A stretch of 64,000 bases of DNA from Cupriavidus cauae. Lineage in GTDB: Bacteria > Pseudomonadota > Gammaproteobacteria > Burkholderiales > Burkholderiaceae. Below the pieces are notes generated by a model that did no database searches, was not told the DNA's origin, and worked only from the letters and a program-made list of their open reading frames with translations. Positions 57,513 to 64,000 of the stretch are shown here, one piece after another. Numbering within the stretch: the stretch's first letter is position 1; the number at the start of each line of letters is the position of its first letter. The stretch covers positions 34,409-98,408 of the forward strand of contig NZ_VWRN01000074.1 of the NCBI RefSeq assembly GCF_008632125.1, written 5' to 3'. A program made the position numbers and the translations under genes.

Positions 57513-58298
57513 TCAGTCGCGATACGAGGGATCGATTTTATCGAGTTTGCGCAGCAGCGACGGCCATTCCAGCGCGCCCTCGATGGCGCCGCCGTCGTCG
57601 AGCTGGGCCGAGGTCCGCGTCGCCACCTCGACCGAGGGCAGCACCACGCGCGTGGCGGTCAGCGCGCCGAGCTGGATTTCGCAGGCCTTGATCAGCGTGG
57701 CCATCAGCACATGGGCCTCGGCCACGGTACGGCCGACCGTCAGCGTGCCGTGGTTGCGCAGCAGCATGGCGGGATGGCTGCCCAGCGAGGCGGTCAGCCG
57801 CGCGCCCTCGGCCGGCGTGAAGGCCAGGCCCTCGTAGTCGTGATAGGCGAGCCGGCCGTAAAAGCGCATCGCATGCTGCGACAGCGGCAGCAGCCCGTCG
57901 GCCTGGGCCGACACCGCGACGCCGGCGGTATTGTGCAGGTGCATCACGCAGACCGCGTCCGGACGCGCCGCGTGCACGGCCGCATGCAGCGCAAACCCGG
58001 TCACGTTGACCGGATGCGGGCTGTCGCCGACCACCTCGCCGCGGCCGTTGATCTTGACCAGGTCCGACGCGCGGATCTCGTCGAAGGCATGGCCGAACGG
58101 GTTGATCAGGAAGTGGTCCGGCTCGCCGGGCACCGTGGCCGAGATATGCGTGTAGATCAGGTCGTCCCAGCCGGCCAGCGCGCACAGCCGGTACGCCGCG
58201 GCGAGATCGACGCGCATGCGGCGCTCGGCTTCGGAAACGGTCGCCGAAGCGTTGGCGGAAGCGCCGGTGGCGCGGGCGGGTTGCAGGGCGAAGGACAT
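57513..58298 (-). CDS. Class II aldolase/adducin-family protein
   Basis: A 261-residue metal-dependent aldolase-fold protein. Metal-binding His motifs: MHLHNTAG (HxH) near residue 118 and RNHGTLTVGRTVAEA near residue 186; the phosphate-binding loop region THISATVPGEPDHFLINPFG is near residue 50. Related enzymes cleave or decarboxylate sugar acids; no partner gene reveals the substrate. The N-terminal 20 residues are Ala/Ser/Thr-rich. Confidence 0.9.
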   Translation of the reverse strand: MSFALQPARATGASANASATVSEAERRMRVDLAAAYRLCALAGWDDLIYTHISATVPGEPDHFLINPFGHAFDEIRASDLVKINGRGEVVGDSPHPVNVTGFALHAAVHAARPDAVCVMHLHNTAGVAVSAQADGLLPLSQHAMRFYGRLAYHDYEGLAFTPAEGARLTASLGSHPAMLLRNHGTLTVGRTVAEAHVLMATLIKACEIQLGALTATRVVLPSVEVATRTSAQLDDGGAIEGALEWPSLLRKLDKIDPSYRD

Positions 58299-58499
58299 CG
58301 ATGGCTCCTTGCGCCGTCGGCGATGCCGGCCCGCGGGCCGGTTGCCGATGGCGGCGAAGGCGATACTGTAGCCGAAGCGCGCAGGGGCGTGGATTGGGCC
58401 GGCTCGCCGCGCCCAGCTGCTCGCCGGCCCAGCCCGCTCGGGTCAGCCCGCCCAACCCTGCCCGGCCTCCTCTACCCAACTCTGCCCCAGCTCTGCCCA
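58299..58499. other. First part of the MFS-aldolase gap
   Basis: The MFS gene lies upstream of the aldolase on the same strand. These 201 bp hold no recognisable gene or strong promoter; the sequence grades into the tandem repeat at 58500. Confidence 0.3.
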
Positions 58500-58629
58500 G
58501 CTCTGCCCGGCCCAACTCTGCCCGGCCCAACTCTGCCCGGCCCGGCCCAGCTCGGCCCGGCCCAGCTCAGCCCGGCCCAACTCTGCCCGGCCCGGCCCAG
58601 CTCGGCCCGGCCCAGCTCAGCCCGGCTCA
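58500..58629 (-). repeat. 5/10/15-bp tandem repeat reaching the MFS gene's stop codon
   Basis: Repeats of GCCCAACTCTGCCCG-type 15-bp blocks with some 5- and 10-bp steps. The gene's TGA at 58627 recurs at 58617 and 58567; other units carry CGA or AGA in that column. All steps are multiples of five. Confidence 0.7.
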
Positions 58630-59877
58630 GGCATGCGGCGCCGCGGCGGACGGCAAGGGCGCGACCCGGCGCAGCCACAGGTAGATCAGCGCGCCGGCCA
58701 GCAGCGCCAGCGCGGCGCCGACCAGCGACGCGGCAAAGCCGCCGGTGCGGGCCACCAGCGCGGTGGCGAACGGCGGCCCGACAATCTGACCGAGCCCGTA
58801 CGCGGCCGTCATCAGCCCGATCAGCCGCGGCGCCTGGCCGCCGGCCAGCCGGCGCGCCTCGTGCATGGCGAACAGCACCAGCGCGGTGAACGGCAGCCCC
58901 GCCAGCAGGCTGCTGAGCGCGAAACCGGCCAGCGTCGGCCACACCGCCGCGATCGCCACGCCCGCCGCCTGCATGCCATAGGCCAGCGCCAGCAGCACGC
59001 GGTTGTCGTGCCGCACGCCGATGCGCACGGCCGTCAGCGCGCCGAGCGCCACCGCGGCGCCGAACAGCGGCCAGAACAGGTCCGCCCACAACGAGCCCGG
59101 CATCGCCTGGCGCGCGATCACCGGCAGGAAGGTCGCGGTGATGATGTAGCCGAAACCGGCCAGCCCGTAGGCCACGGTCAGCGCCCAGGCCTCGCCGGAC
59201 CACGCCGCCATGCGCGGCGGCGCCGCCGCGGCGGAAGCCGTGGCCGAGTGGGGAGCCGAGTCGGGCTGGAAGATGCGCCATACCGCCGCCACCAGCACCA
59301 GCGCCAGCACGCCGAACGCGATCCAGCCCCAGGCCGCGCTCCAGTCCATGCCGACCATGCCGAAGGCCGAAACCCCGGTGGCGACGATGCCGATGCCCGG
59401 TCCGCAGAAGATCAGGCCCCCGAGCGCCGGCTTGCCGGCCTCGGCCAGCCGCTGCATGCACCAGGCCGCGGTATAGACCAGCACGAAGGCGCTCGCGACA
59501 CCGGCGGCGGCGCGCCACAGCGACCAGGACAGCATGCCCAGCGGCAACGCCATCGCCAGCGTCAGCGCGACGGTGGCCGCCAGGCCCCAGCGCACCATGC
59601 GCGCGGCATCGGGCCGGATCAGCAGGCAGGCCAGCGCGCCGACGAAATAGCCGATGTAGTTCCAGGTCGCGATCCACCCGCCCTGATGCAGCGTCACGCT
59701 GCCGTCGTGCAGCATCATCGGCAGCAAGGGCGTGAAGGCGAAGCGGCCGATGCCCATGGCGACGGCCAGCGAGACCAGGCCGCCGAGCGCGACCGCCCAG
59801 GCGCCCGGACGGCGGGCTTCGCTGCCGGCGAGCGTGCCGTGGACCAGCTCGGGATTGCGGGAGGGCGAGACTGACAC
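58627..59877 (-). CDS. MFS transporter, YbfB/YjiJ family
   Basis: A 416-residue major facilitator with about 12 hydrophobic helices (e.g. AVALGGLVSLAVAMGIGRFAF with the family GRFAFTPLLP motif). It matches the YbfB/YjiJ family, whose substrates are mostly unknown. The start is GTG 59877 (SVSPSRNPELVHG) with a GGAGA site about 9 bp upstream; the frame continues to 60018 but lacks conserved sequence. It is followed by the class II aldolase, tautomerase and ltaE on the same strand. Confidence 0.88.
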   Translation of the reverse strand: MSVSPSRNPELVHGTLAGSEARRPGAWAVALGGLVSLAVAMGIGRFAFTPLLPMMLHDGSVTLHQGGWIATWNYIGYFVGALACLLIRPDAARMVRWGLAATVALTLAMALPLGMLSWSLWRAAAGVASAFVLVYTAAWCMQRLAEAGKPALGGLIFCGPGIGIVATGVSAFGMVGMDWSAAWGWIAFGVLALVLVAAVWRIFQPDSAPHSATASAAAAPPRMAAWSGEAWALTVAYGLAGFGYIITATFLPVIARQAMPGSLWADLFWPLFGAAVALGALTAVRIGVRHDNRVLLALAYGMQAAGVAIAAVWPTLAGFALSSLLAGLPFTALVLFAMHEARRLAGGQAPRLIGLMTAAYGLGQIVGPPFATALVARTGGFAASLVGAALALLAGALIYLWLRRVAPLPSAAAPHA

Positions 59878-60239
59878 GATGCGGATTCTCCGTTCTGGCG
59901 CGTCGGCGATCCCGCTATCGTACCCGCGGCGGGCAAAGCGCGACGGCGGCGCGCCAAGACCACGGCACCGTCCCGGGCAAGCCGTGTCGTGTCGCCTACA
60001 CTGGAATGAGCGCCGCAAGGCGTTTCAGCGCCTCGACGAACTGGTCGTCCCCGCGCAGGCGGGGGACCCAGTGGCTGTCCAGGACGCCGCATTTCCGCTT
60101 TCGCGGGAACGACACGATGACCGTTGCAGCGCAATCGGCGGACGGCGCGCCACTGGGCGGCCACCGCGCAAGCAATGGTGCGAACGCTGGCGCGGCAGCC
60201 TTGGCCCCGCCGGCGCGAAGGACTTCACGAGCGCAGACC
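59878..60239. other. MFS-NfeD divergent gap with two REP-like hairpins
   Basis: The 362-bp gap holds a paired palindromic element at 60044-60112. The plus-strand frame through it is open but reads through the hairpins and is not a credible extension of the NfeD gene. Control elements for either gene were not recognised. Confidence 0.45.
60044..60112. repeat. REP-like pair (BIME-like)
   Basis: Hairpin 1, GTCCCCGC-GCAG-GCGGGGGAC, starts at 60047; hairpin 2, TTCCGC-TTTC-GCGGGAA, lies at about 60092-60108 in opposite orientation. Both match the palindrome at 2511-2530. Confidence 0.7.
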
Positions 60240-61763
60240 ATGAACGCACAGGCAAGCTTCGCGCGGCGGCTCGCCGCCGTCATGCTGCTGATCGTCGGCA
60301 TGACGCTGGCTCTGGCCCAGCCCGGCGGCCCGGCCGACCGCGCGCGTGCGCAGCCCGGAGGCGTTGCGCCGGTCTACCTGATTCCGCTCAAGGGCGCGGT
60401 CGGCCCGGCCAGCGCCAGCTTCGTGCGGCGCGGCTTCGAGCAGGCGCGCCAGGCCGGCGCCCAGCTGATCGTGCTGGAGATGGACACGCCCGGCGGGCTG
60501 GACCCATCGATGCGGCAGATCATCCAGGACATCCTCGCGAGCCCGGTCCCGGTGCTGAGCTACGTCTATCCGGGCGGGGCGCGCGCCGCCAGCGCCGGCA
60601 CCTACATCCTCTACGCCAGCCATCTGGCCGCGATGGCGCCGGGCACCAATCTGGGCGCCGCCAGCCCGGTACGGCTCGGCATCGGCGGCCCGGAACGGCG
60701 GGAGCGAGCCGAGCGGGCCGAGCGGCCTGCGGATACCCGCCCGGCCTCGGAGGGCGCCGCCAGCGCGCCCGGCCGCGCCGCTCCGGACAGCAAGGACGAC
60801 GGTCTCGACACCCTCGAGCGCAAGCAGCTGCACGATGCCGCCGCCTATATCCGCGGCCTCGCGCAGCTGCGCGGGCGCAATGCGGAATGGGCCGAGCGCG
60901 CGGTGCGCGAGGCGGTCAGCCTGTCGGCCGACGAGGCCGCGGCGCAGCGCGTGGTCGACCTGATCGCGCCGGACTTGCCGGCGCTGCTGCGCGCGGTCGA
61001 CGGGCGCGCCGTGGTCGCGGCCGGCGCGTCGCGCACGCTGCGCACCGCGCAGGCCGGCGTGATCGAGCTGGAGCCCGACTGGCGCTATCGGCTGCTTGCC
61101 GTGCTGACCGAACCGAGCGTCGCGCTGATCCTGATGATGATCGGCATCTACGGGCTGATCTTCGAATTCTCGACACCCGGCATGGTGCTGCCCGGCGTGG
61201 CCGGCGCGATCTGCCTGCTGCTGGCGCTGTTCGCGCTGCAGATGCTGCCGATCAATTACGCCGGCCTGGCGCTGATCGCGCTGGGCATCGGCTGCATGGT
61301 GGCCGAGGCCTTCCTGCCGAGCTTTGGCGCGCTGGGCCTGGGCGGCATCGTGGCGTTCGCGCTGGGCGCCGTGATGCTCATCGACACCGACATCCCGGGT
61401 TTCGGCGTGCCGCTGTGGATGATCGGCACGCTGTCGCTGGCAGCCGCGGCGCTGAGCTTCGGCGTGTCCGCGGCCGCCGTGCGCGCACGCCGCCAGCCCG
61501 CGGTGATCGCCGACACCCGCGTGGTCGGCAATGCCGGCCGCATCATCGATGACGGCTGGGCCGAGGTGCAGGGCGAACGCTGGCGCGTGCGCAGCGCGGC
61601 GCCGCTGCAGACCGGCCAGGCCGTGCGCGTGACAGGCCGCCAGGGCCTGGTGCTCGACGTCGAGCCGGCCGACAGCCTGTCCACGGACGAATCCCCCGCG
61701 CGGCCGCCGCCCTCCCCCACGTCCCCCACGTCCCCCACCTCCCCACAAGGAGACCGACCATGA
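60240..61763 (+). CDS. NfeD-family membrane serine protease (long form)
   Basis: A 507-residue long-form NfeD protein: signal/TM start (MNAQASFARRLAAVMLLIVGM), a ClpP-class serine protease domain with the Ser in GARAASAGTYILYASHLAAM near residue 120 and the Lys region HDAAAYIRGLAQLRGRNAEWAE, then several TM helices and a C-terminal NfeD OB-domain (GNAGRIIDDGWAEVQGERWRV). The family cleaves stomatin-like partners. An acidic/Arg-rich insert of about 50 residues (ERRERAERAERPADTR) interrupts the protease domain. The stop overlaps the slipin start (ATGA), so they are coupled. Confidence 0.92.
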   Translation: MNAQASFARRLAAVMLLIVGMTLALAQPGGPADRARAQPGGVAPVYLIPLKGAVGPASASFVRRGFEQARQAGAQLIVLEMDTPGGLDPSMRQIIQDILASPVPVLSYVYPGGARAASAGTYILYASHLAAMAPGTNLGAASPVRLGIGGPERRERAERAERPADTRPASEGAASAPGRAAPDSKDDGLDTLERKQLHDAAAYIRGLAQLRGRNAEWAERAVREAVSLSADEAAAQRVVDLIAPDLPALLRAVDGRAVVAAGASRTLRTAQAGVIELEPDWRYRLLAVLTEPSVALILMMIGIYGLIFEFSTPGMVLPGVAGAICLLLALFALQMLPINYAGLALIALGIGCMVAEAFLPSFGALGLGGIVAFALGAVMLIDTDIPGFGVPLWMIGTLSLAAAALSFGVSAAAVRARRQPAVIADTRVVGNAGRIIDDGWAEVQGERWRVRSAAPLQTGQAVRVTGRQGLVLDVEPADSLSTDESPARPPPSPTSPTSPTSPQGDRP

Positions 61764-62605
61764 TCTTCAGCCTCAGCGCCGGCACCCTCGTCATCCTGCT
61801 GGCCCTGCTGATCTTCTCCGCCTTCCGCGTGCTGCGCGAGTACGAACGCGGCGTGGTGTTCATGCTGGGCCGGTTCTGGCGCGTCAAGGGACCGGGTCTG
61901 GTGCTGGTGATCCCGGTGATACAGCAGATGGTGCGGGTCGACCTGCGCACCGTGGTGATGGACGTGCCGGCGCAGGACGTGATCTCGCGCGACAACGTCT
62001 CGGTCAAGGTCAACGCGGTGGTCTATTTCCGCGTGGTCGATCCGCAGAACGCGATCATCCAGGTGGCCAACTTCCTCGAGGCCACCAGCCAGCTGGCGCA
62101 GACCACGCTGCGCGCGGTGCTCGGCAAGCACGATCTCGACGAGATGCTGTCCGAGCGCGAGAAGCTGAACCTGGACATCCAGAAGGTGCTGGACGCGCAG
62201 ACCGACGCCTGGGGCATCAAGGTGTCGAACGTCGAGATCAAGCATGTGGATCTGAACGAATCGATGGTGCGCGCGATTGCGCGGCAGGCCGAAGCGGAAC
62301 GCGAGCGGCGCGCCAAGGTGATCCACGCCGAGGGCGAGCTGCAGGCGTCGGTGAAGCTGCTGGAAGCGGCGCAGATGCTGGCGCGGCAGCCGCAGGCGAT
62401 GCAGCTGCGCTATCTGCAGACGCTGACGCAGGTGGCGGGCGATCGCAGCTCGACCATCGTGTTTCCGGTGCCGATCGAGATGATGGAGGTGTTGCGGCCG
62501 CACGTGCGCGGCGCCGCGGCGCAGGCCGCCGAGGCCGCCGCGGCCACCGGCGCGACGATGGGGACCGCCGCCAGTGCCGCGGACAGCAACGAGCCGCCGC
62601 ATTGA
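61760..62605 (+). CDS. Slipin (SPFH/band 7) membrane protein
   Basis: A 281-residue SPFH-domain protein of the slipin family: N-terminal TM helix (LSAGTLVILLALLIFSAF), then YERGVVFMLGRFWRVKGPGLVLVIP, the SPFH core RTVVMDVPAQDVISRDNVSVKVN, and a Glu/Ala/Arg-rich coiled coil (RQAEAERERRAKVIHAEGE). NfeD-slipin pairs form membrane microdomains. Ends with an Ala-rich tail. Its TGA stop begins a 14-bp array. Confidence 0.95.
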   Translation: MIFSLSAGTLVILLALLIFSAFRVLREYERGVVFMLGRFWRVKGPGLVLVIPVIQQMVRVDLRTVVMDVPAQDVISRDNVSVKVNAVVYFRVVDPQNAIIQVANFLEATSQLAQTTLRAVLGKHDLDEMLSEREKLNLDIQKVLDAQTDAWGIKVSNVEIKHVDLNESMVRAIARQAEAERERRAKVIHAEGELQASVKLLEAAQMLARQPQAMQLRYLQTLTQVAGDRSSTIVFPVPIEMMEVLRPHVRGAAAQAAEAAAATGATMGTAASAADSNEPPH

Positions 62606-62731
62606 GTGGGGCGCATTGCGTCGGGCGCTTTGAATTGGGTGCATTGAGTTGGGTGCATTGAGTTGGGTGCATTGAGTTGGATGCATTGACTTGGGTGCAT
62701 TGAGCCGGTCGCAATGACTCGGGCGCAATGC
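62603..62731 (+). repeat. 14-bp tandem array anchored on the slipin stop codon
   Basis: Ten positions at exact 14-bp spacing from the slipin stop at 62603 (62603 + 14n). Eight carry TGA (62603, 62631, 62645, 62659, 62673, 62687, 62701, 62715) and two carry TGC (62617, 62729). Typical unit GCATTGAGTTGGGT; the gene's own end GCATTGAGTGGGG is the first copy. Confidence 0.95.
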
Positions 62732-62757
62732 GCCGAGTGCACCGGCCCCCCGCACCA

Positions 62758-63999
62758 CTACCGCGACACCGCCCCATCGCGCTGCGCCCAGCGCGCGACA
62801 TCCTCGCGCGAGGGGATCGCAATGAGGCCGCCGAGCGCGGCCGCCGCCGCGATGCGGCTCTCCTCGCTGCCGGACGACGACAGCGCCGGCACCAGCATGC
62901 CGATGCCCAGCGCCGGCTGCGAATCGGTGGCGTTGCCGATCAGCGTGGCGGCCGCCACGCCGGCCTCCCGCAGCGCCACGCTCTCGCGGCCCAGCAGCGC
63001 CGCCTCGGCGGCCTCGCGCAGGCGCCGCGGCGTGCCGGGGTCGCGGTAGAGCCGGTTCAGCGCCTGCACCGCCCGCTCACGCTCGCGCAGCCAATCGGTG
63101 ATCTGCCGGATCACGTAGCGCGGCATGGGTCCGCAAGCGCTGCCGTCGGGCCCGGACAGCGACTGGCGCAGCCGCGCGATGCCGCCTTTGGTCCAGCCGT
63201 CCCACGGCCAGGCCAGCAGCCATGGATGGGCCTCGCACAGCGCGGCCTGGCGCAGCTGTCCGCAGCCCGCGAGCTGGACCTCGGCAAGCGCGGGATTGTC
63301 GCGCGCCAGCGATCGCAGCACCGGCTCGGGCAATGCGGTGCAGTGACGTGCGTCGAGCCGGCTCAGCTGCCGGGCGCCATCGAGCCGTAATTCGCGCAAC
63401 GCCGCGCAGCCGTCCAGCCGCAGCACGCGCAGCGCCGGCGCCTCCAGCCGCACCGTCCGCAGCGCGCCGTTGTCGCGCAGATCGAGCTCCTCCAGTGCGC
63501 GCAGAACGAGCAGCGGCGATTGCGGCGGGCCCGGCTGCGCGACCAGCGGCGCGGCGGCGCGCTCGGCCAGCGTCGGGTCGCCCGGCATCCAGTCGCCCGG
63601 CATCCGCATCGCTCGCAGGAGCAGCGTCCGCAGCCCGGGCGCATACGCTTCCACATGGCGCAGCGCCTGCGGCGACAGCCGCGAGCAGCCGCTCAGATCG
63701 AGCCGCCTGAGCGACGCGCCCGTGCCGCGCAACAGCGTTTCGAGCAGCGCGTCGGTCAGCGCCGCGGCGAAGGGACTCAGATCCAGGCAGACGAGCGCCG
63801 TGCCGGCCAGCGCCGCCAGCAGCCGGCGTTGGTCCTCGACGGCGATGGCGCGCGCGTCGGCATGCAGTGCCATGGCGATCGCATCGAGCACGGCGGTGCG
63901 CTGGCCCGCGGGCAGCGCGGCGAAGGTGCGCGCGGCGCCGTCGCGCCCGCCCAGCACGCCGAGCACGATGGCCGCGAGATCGCGCGCCGGCGATCCGGC
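62758..63999 (-). CDS. Leucine-rich-repeat protein (5' partial)
   Basis: The frame runs off the right edge, so the N-terminus is missing; the visible 413 codons start before a GTG at 63966. Central LRRs resemble the cysteine-containing/GALA-like type: LRRLDLSGCSRLSPQALRHVEAYAPGLRTLLL, then LEELDLRDN, LRVLRLDGCAALRELRLDG and LAEVQLAGCGQLRQAAL. A HEAT-like C-terminal part (REAAEAALLGRESVALREAGVAAATLIGNA) follows. Related LRR proteins include type III effectors of Ralstonia, but no secretion signal, F-box or HrpX-type promoter is visible here. Confidence 0.75.
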   Translation of the reverse strand, partial: AGSPARDLAAIVLGVLGGRDGAARTFAALPAGQRTAVLDAIAMALHADARAIAVEDQRRLLAALAGTALVCLDLSPFAAALTDALLETLLRGTGASLRRLDLSGCSRLSPQALRHVEAYAPGLRTLLLRAMRMPGDWMPGDPTLAERAAAPLVAQPGPPQSPLLVLRALEELDLRDNGALRTVRLEAPALRVLRLDGCAALRELRLDGARQLSRLDARHCTALPEPVLRSLARDNPALAEVQLAGCGQLRQAALCEAHPWLLAWPWDGWTKGGIARLRQSLSGPDGSACGPMPRYVIRQITDWLRERERAVQALNRLYRDPGTPRRLREAAEAALLGRESVALREAGVAAATLIGNATDSQPALGIGMLVPALSSSGSEESRIAAAAALGGLIAIPSREDVARWAQRDGAVSR

Positions 64000-64000
64000 G

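Overview
The window looks like a chromosomal segment of a high-G+C beta-proteobacterium of the order Burkholderiales, most like Burkholderiaceae. The basis is gene content and order: rpsU-yqeY-dnaG-rpoD with tRNA-Ile(CAU) behind it; xseB-ispA-dxs followed by folE2; a thrB locus with a DUF2782 protein and a BPSS1780-type membrane protein beside uvrD; a Bug-type solute receptor; and codon use that is strongly G/C at third positions. There is no rRNA operon, prophage, insertion sequence, CRISPR array or toxin locus. Nearly everything is single-copy housekeeping or catabolic genes on both strands.

Layout. 1-5.4 kb: end of rsgA, a DUF2007 protein, a CbiB-like membrane protein, a pirin with a divergent LysR regulator, and gluQ. 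5.4-16.3 kb: an RhlE-type helicase, the D-serine module dsdC/dsdA, a CoA-transferase broken by a frameshift with a Bug receptor and a divergent IclR regulator, then a LysR regulator and a YcaC-like hydrolase. 16.3-26 kb: polB, a CPBP protease and a KTSC protein, tRNA-Ile2, and the macromolecular-synthesis genes rpoD, dnaG, yqeY and rpsU. 26-33 kb: a BaiN-type flavoprotein, tsaD, folE2 and the isoprenoid operon xseB-ispA-dxs. 33-41 kb: a Rieske oxygenase, a DMT exporter, a rhodanese, a ZIP metal transporter, a dienelactone hydrolase and a type II NADH dehydrogenase. 41-50 kb: polA and a LOG-family gene head to head, thrB and its neighbours, uvrD. 50-60 kb: a TetR regulator, valS, galU, a TusA-like protein, a Nudix hydrolase, threonine aldolase, a tautomerase, a class II aldolase and an MFS transporter. 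60-64 kb: an NfeD protease-slipin pair and the 3' part of a leucine-rich-repeat gene that runs off the right edge.

The most unusual feature is a set of short tandem repeats (units of 9-39 bp, each array with its own sequence) in the gaps between genes. At least six, and probably seven or eight, begin at a gene's stop codon. The unit contains that stop codon with its neighbouring bases, and the stop (or a stop synonym) is repeated in phase down the array. The clearest cases follow the slipin gene (14 bp), the CPBP gene (11 bp), the DUF2007 gene (13 bp) and the rhodanese gene (39 bp). I know of no described element with this behaviour. A related 15-bp array is translated as the N-terminal extension of GluQRS. 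Other points of note are an operator-like inverted repeat repeated inside dsdA and written in rare codons, a CU-rich anti-Shine-Dalgarno-like stretch in place of a ribosome binding site before rpsU, and polA and its divergent neighbour starting 4 bp apart.
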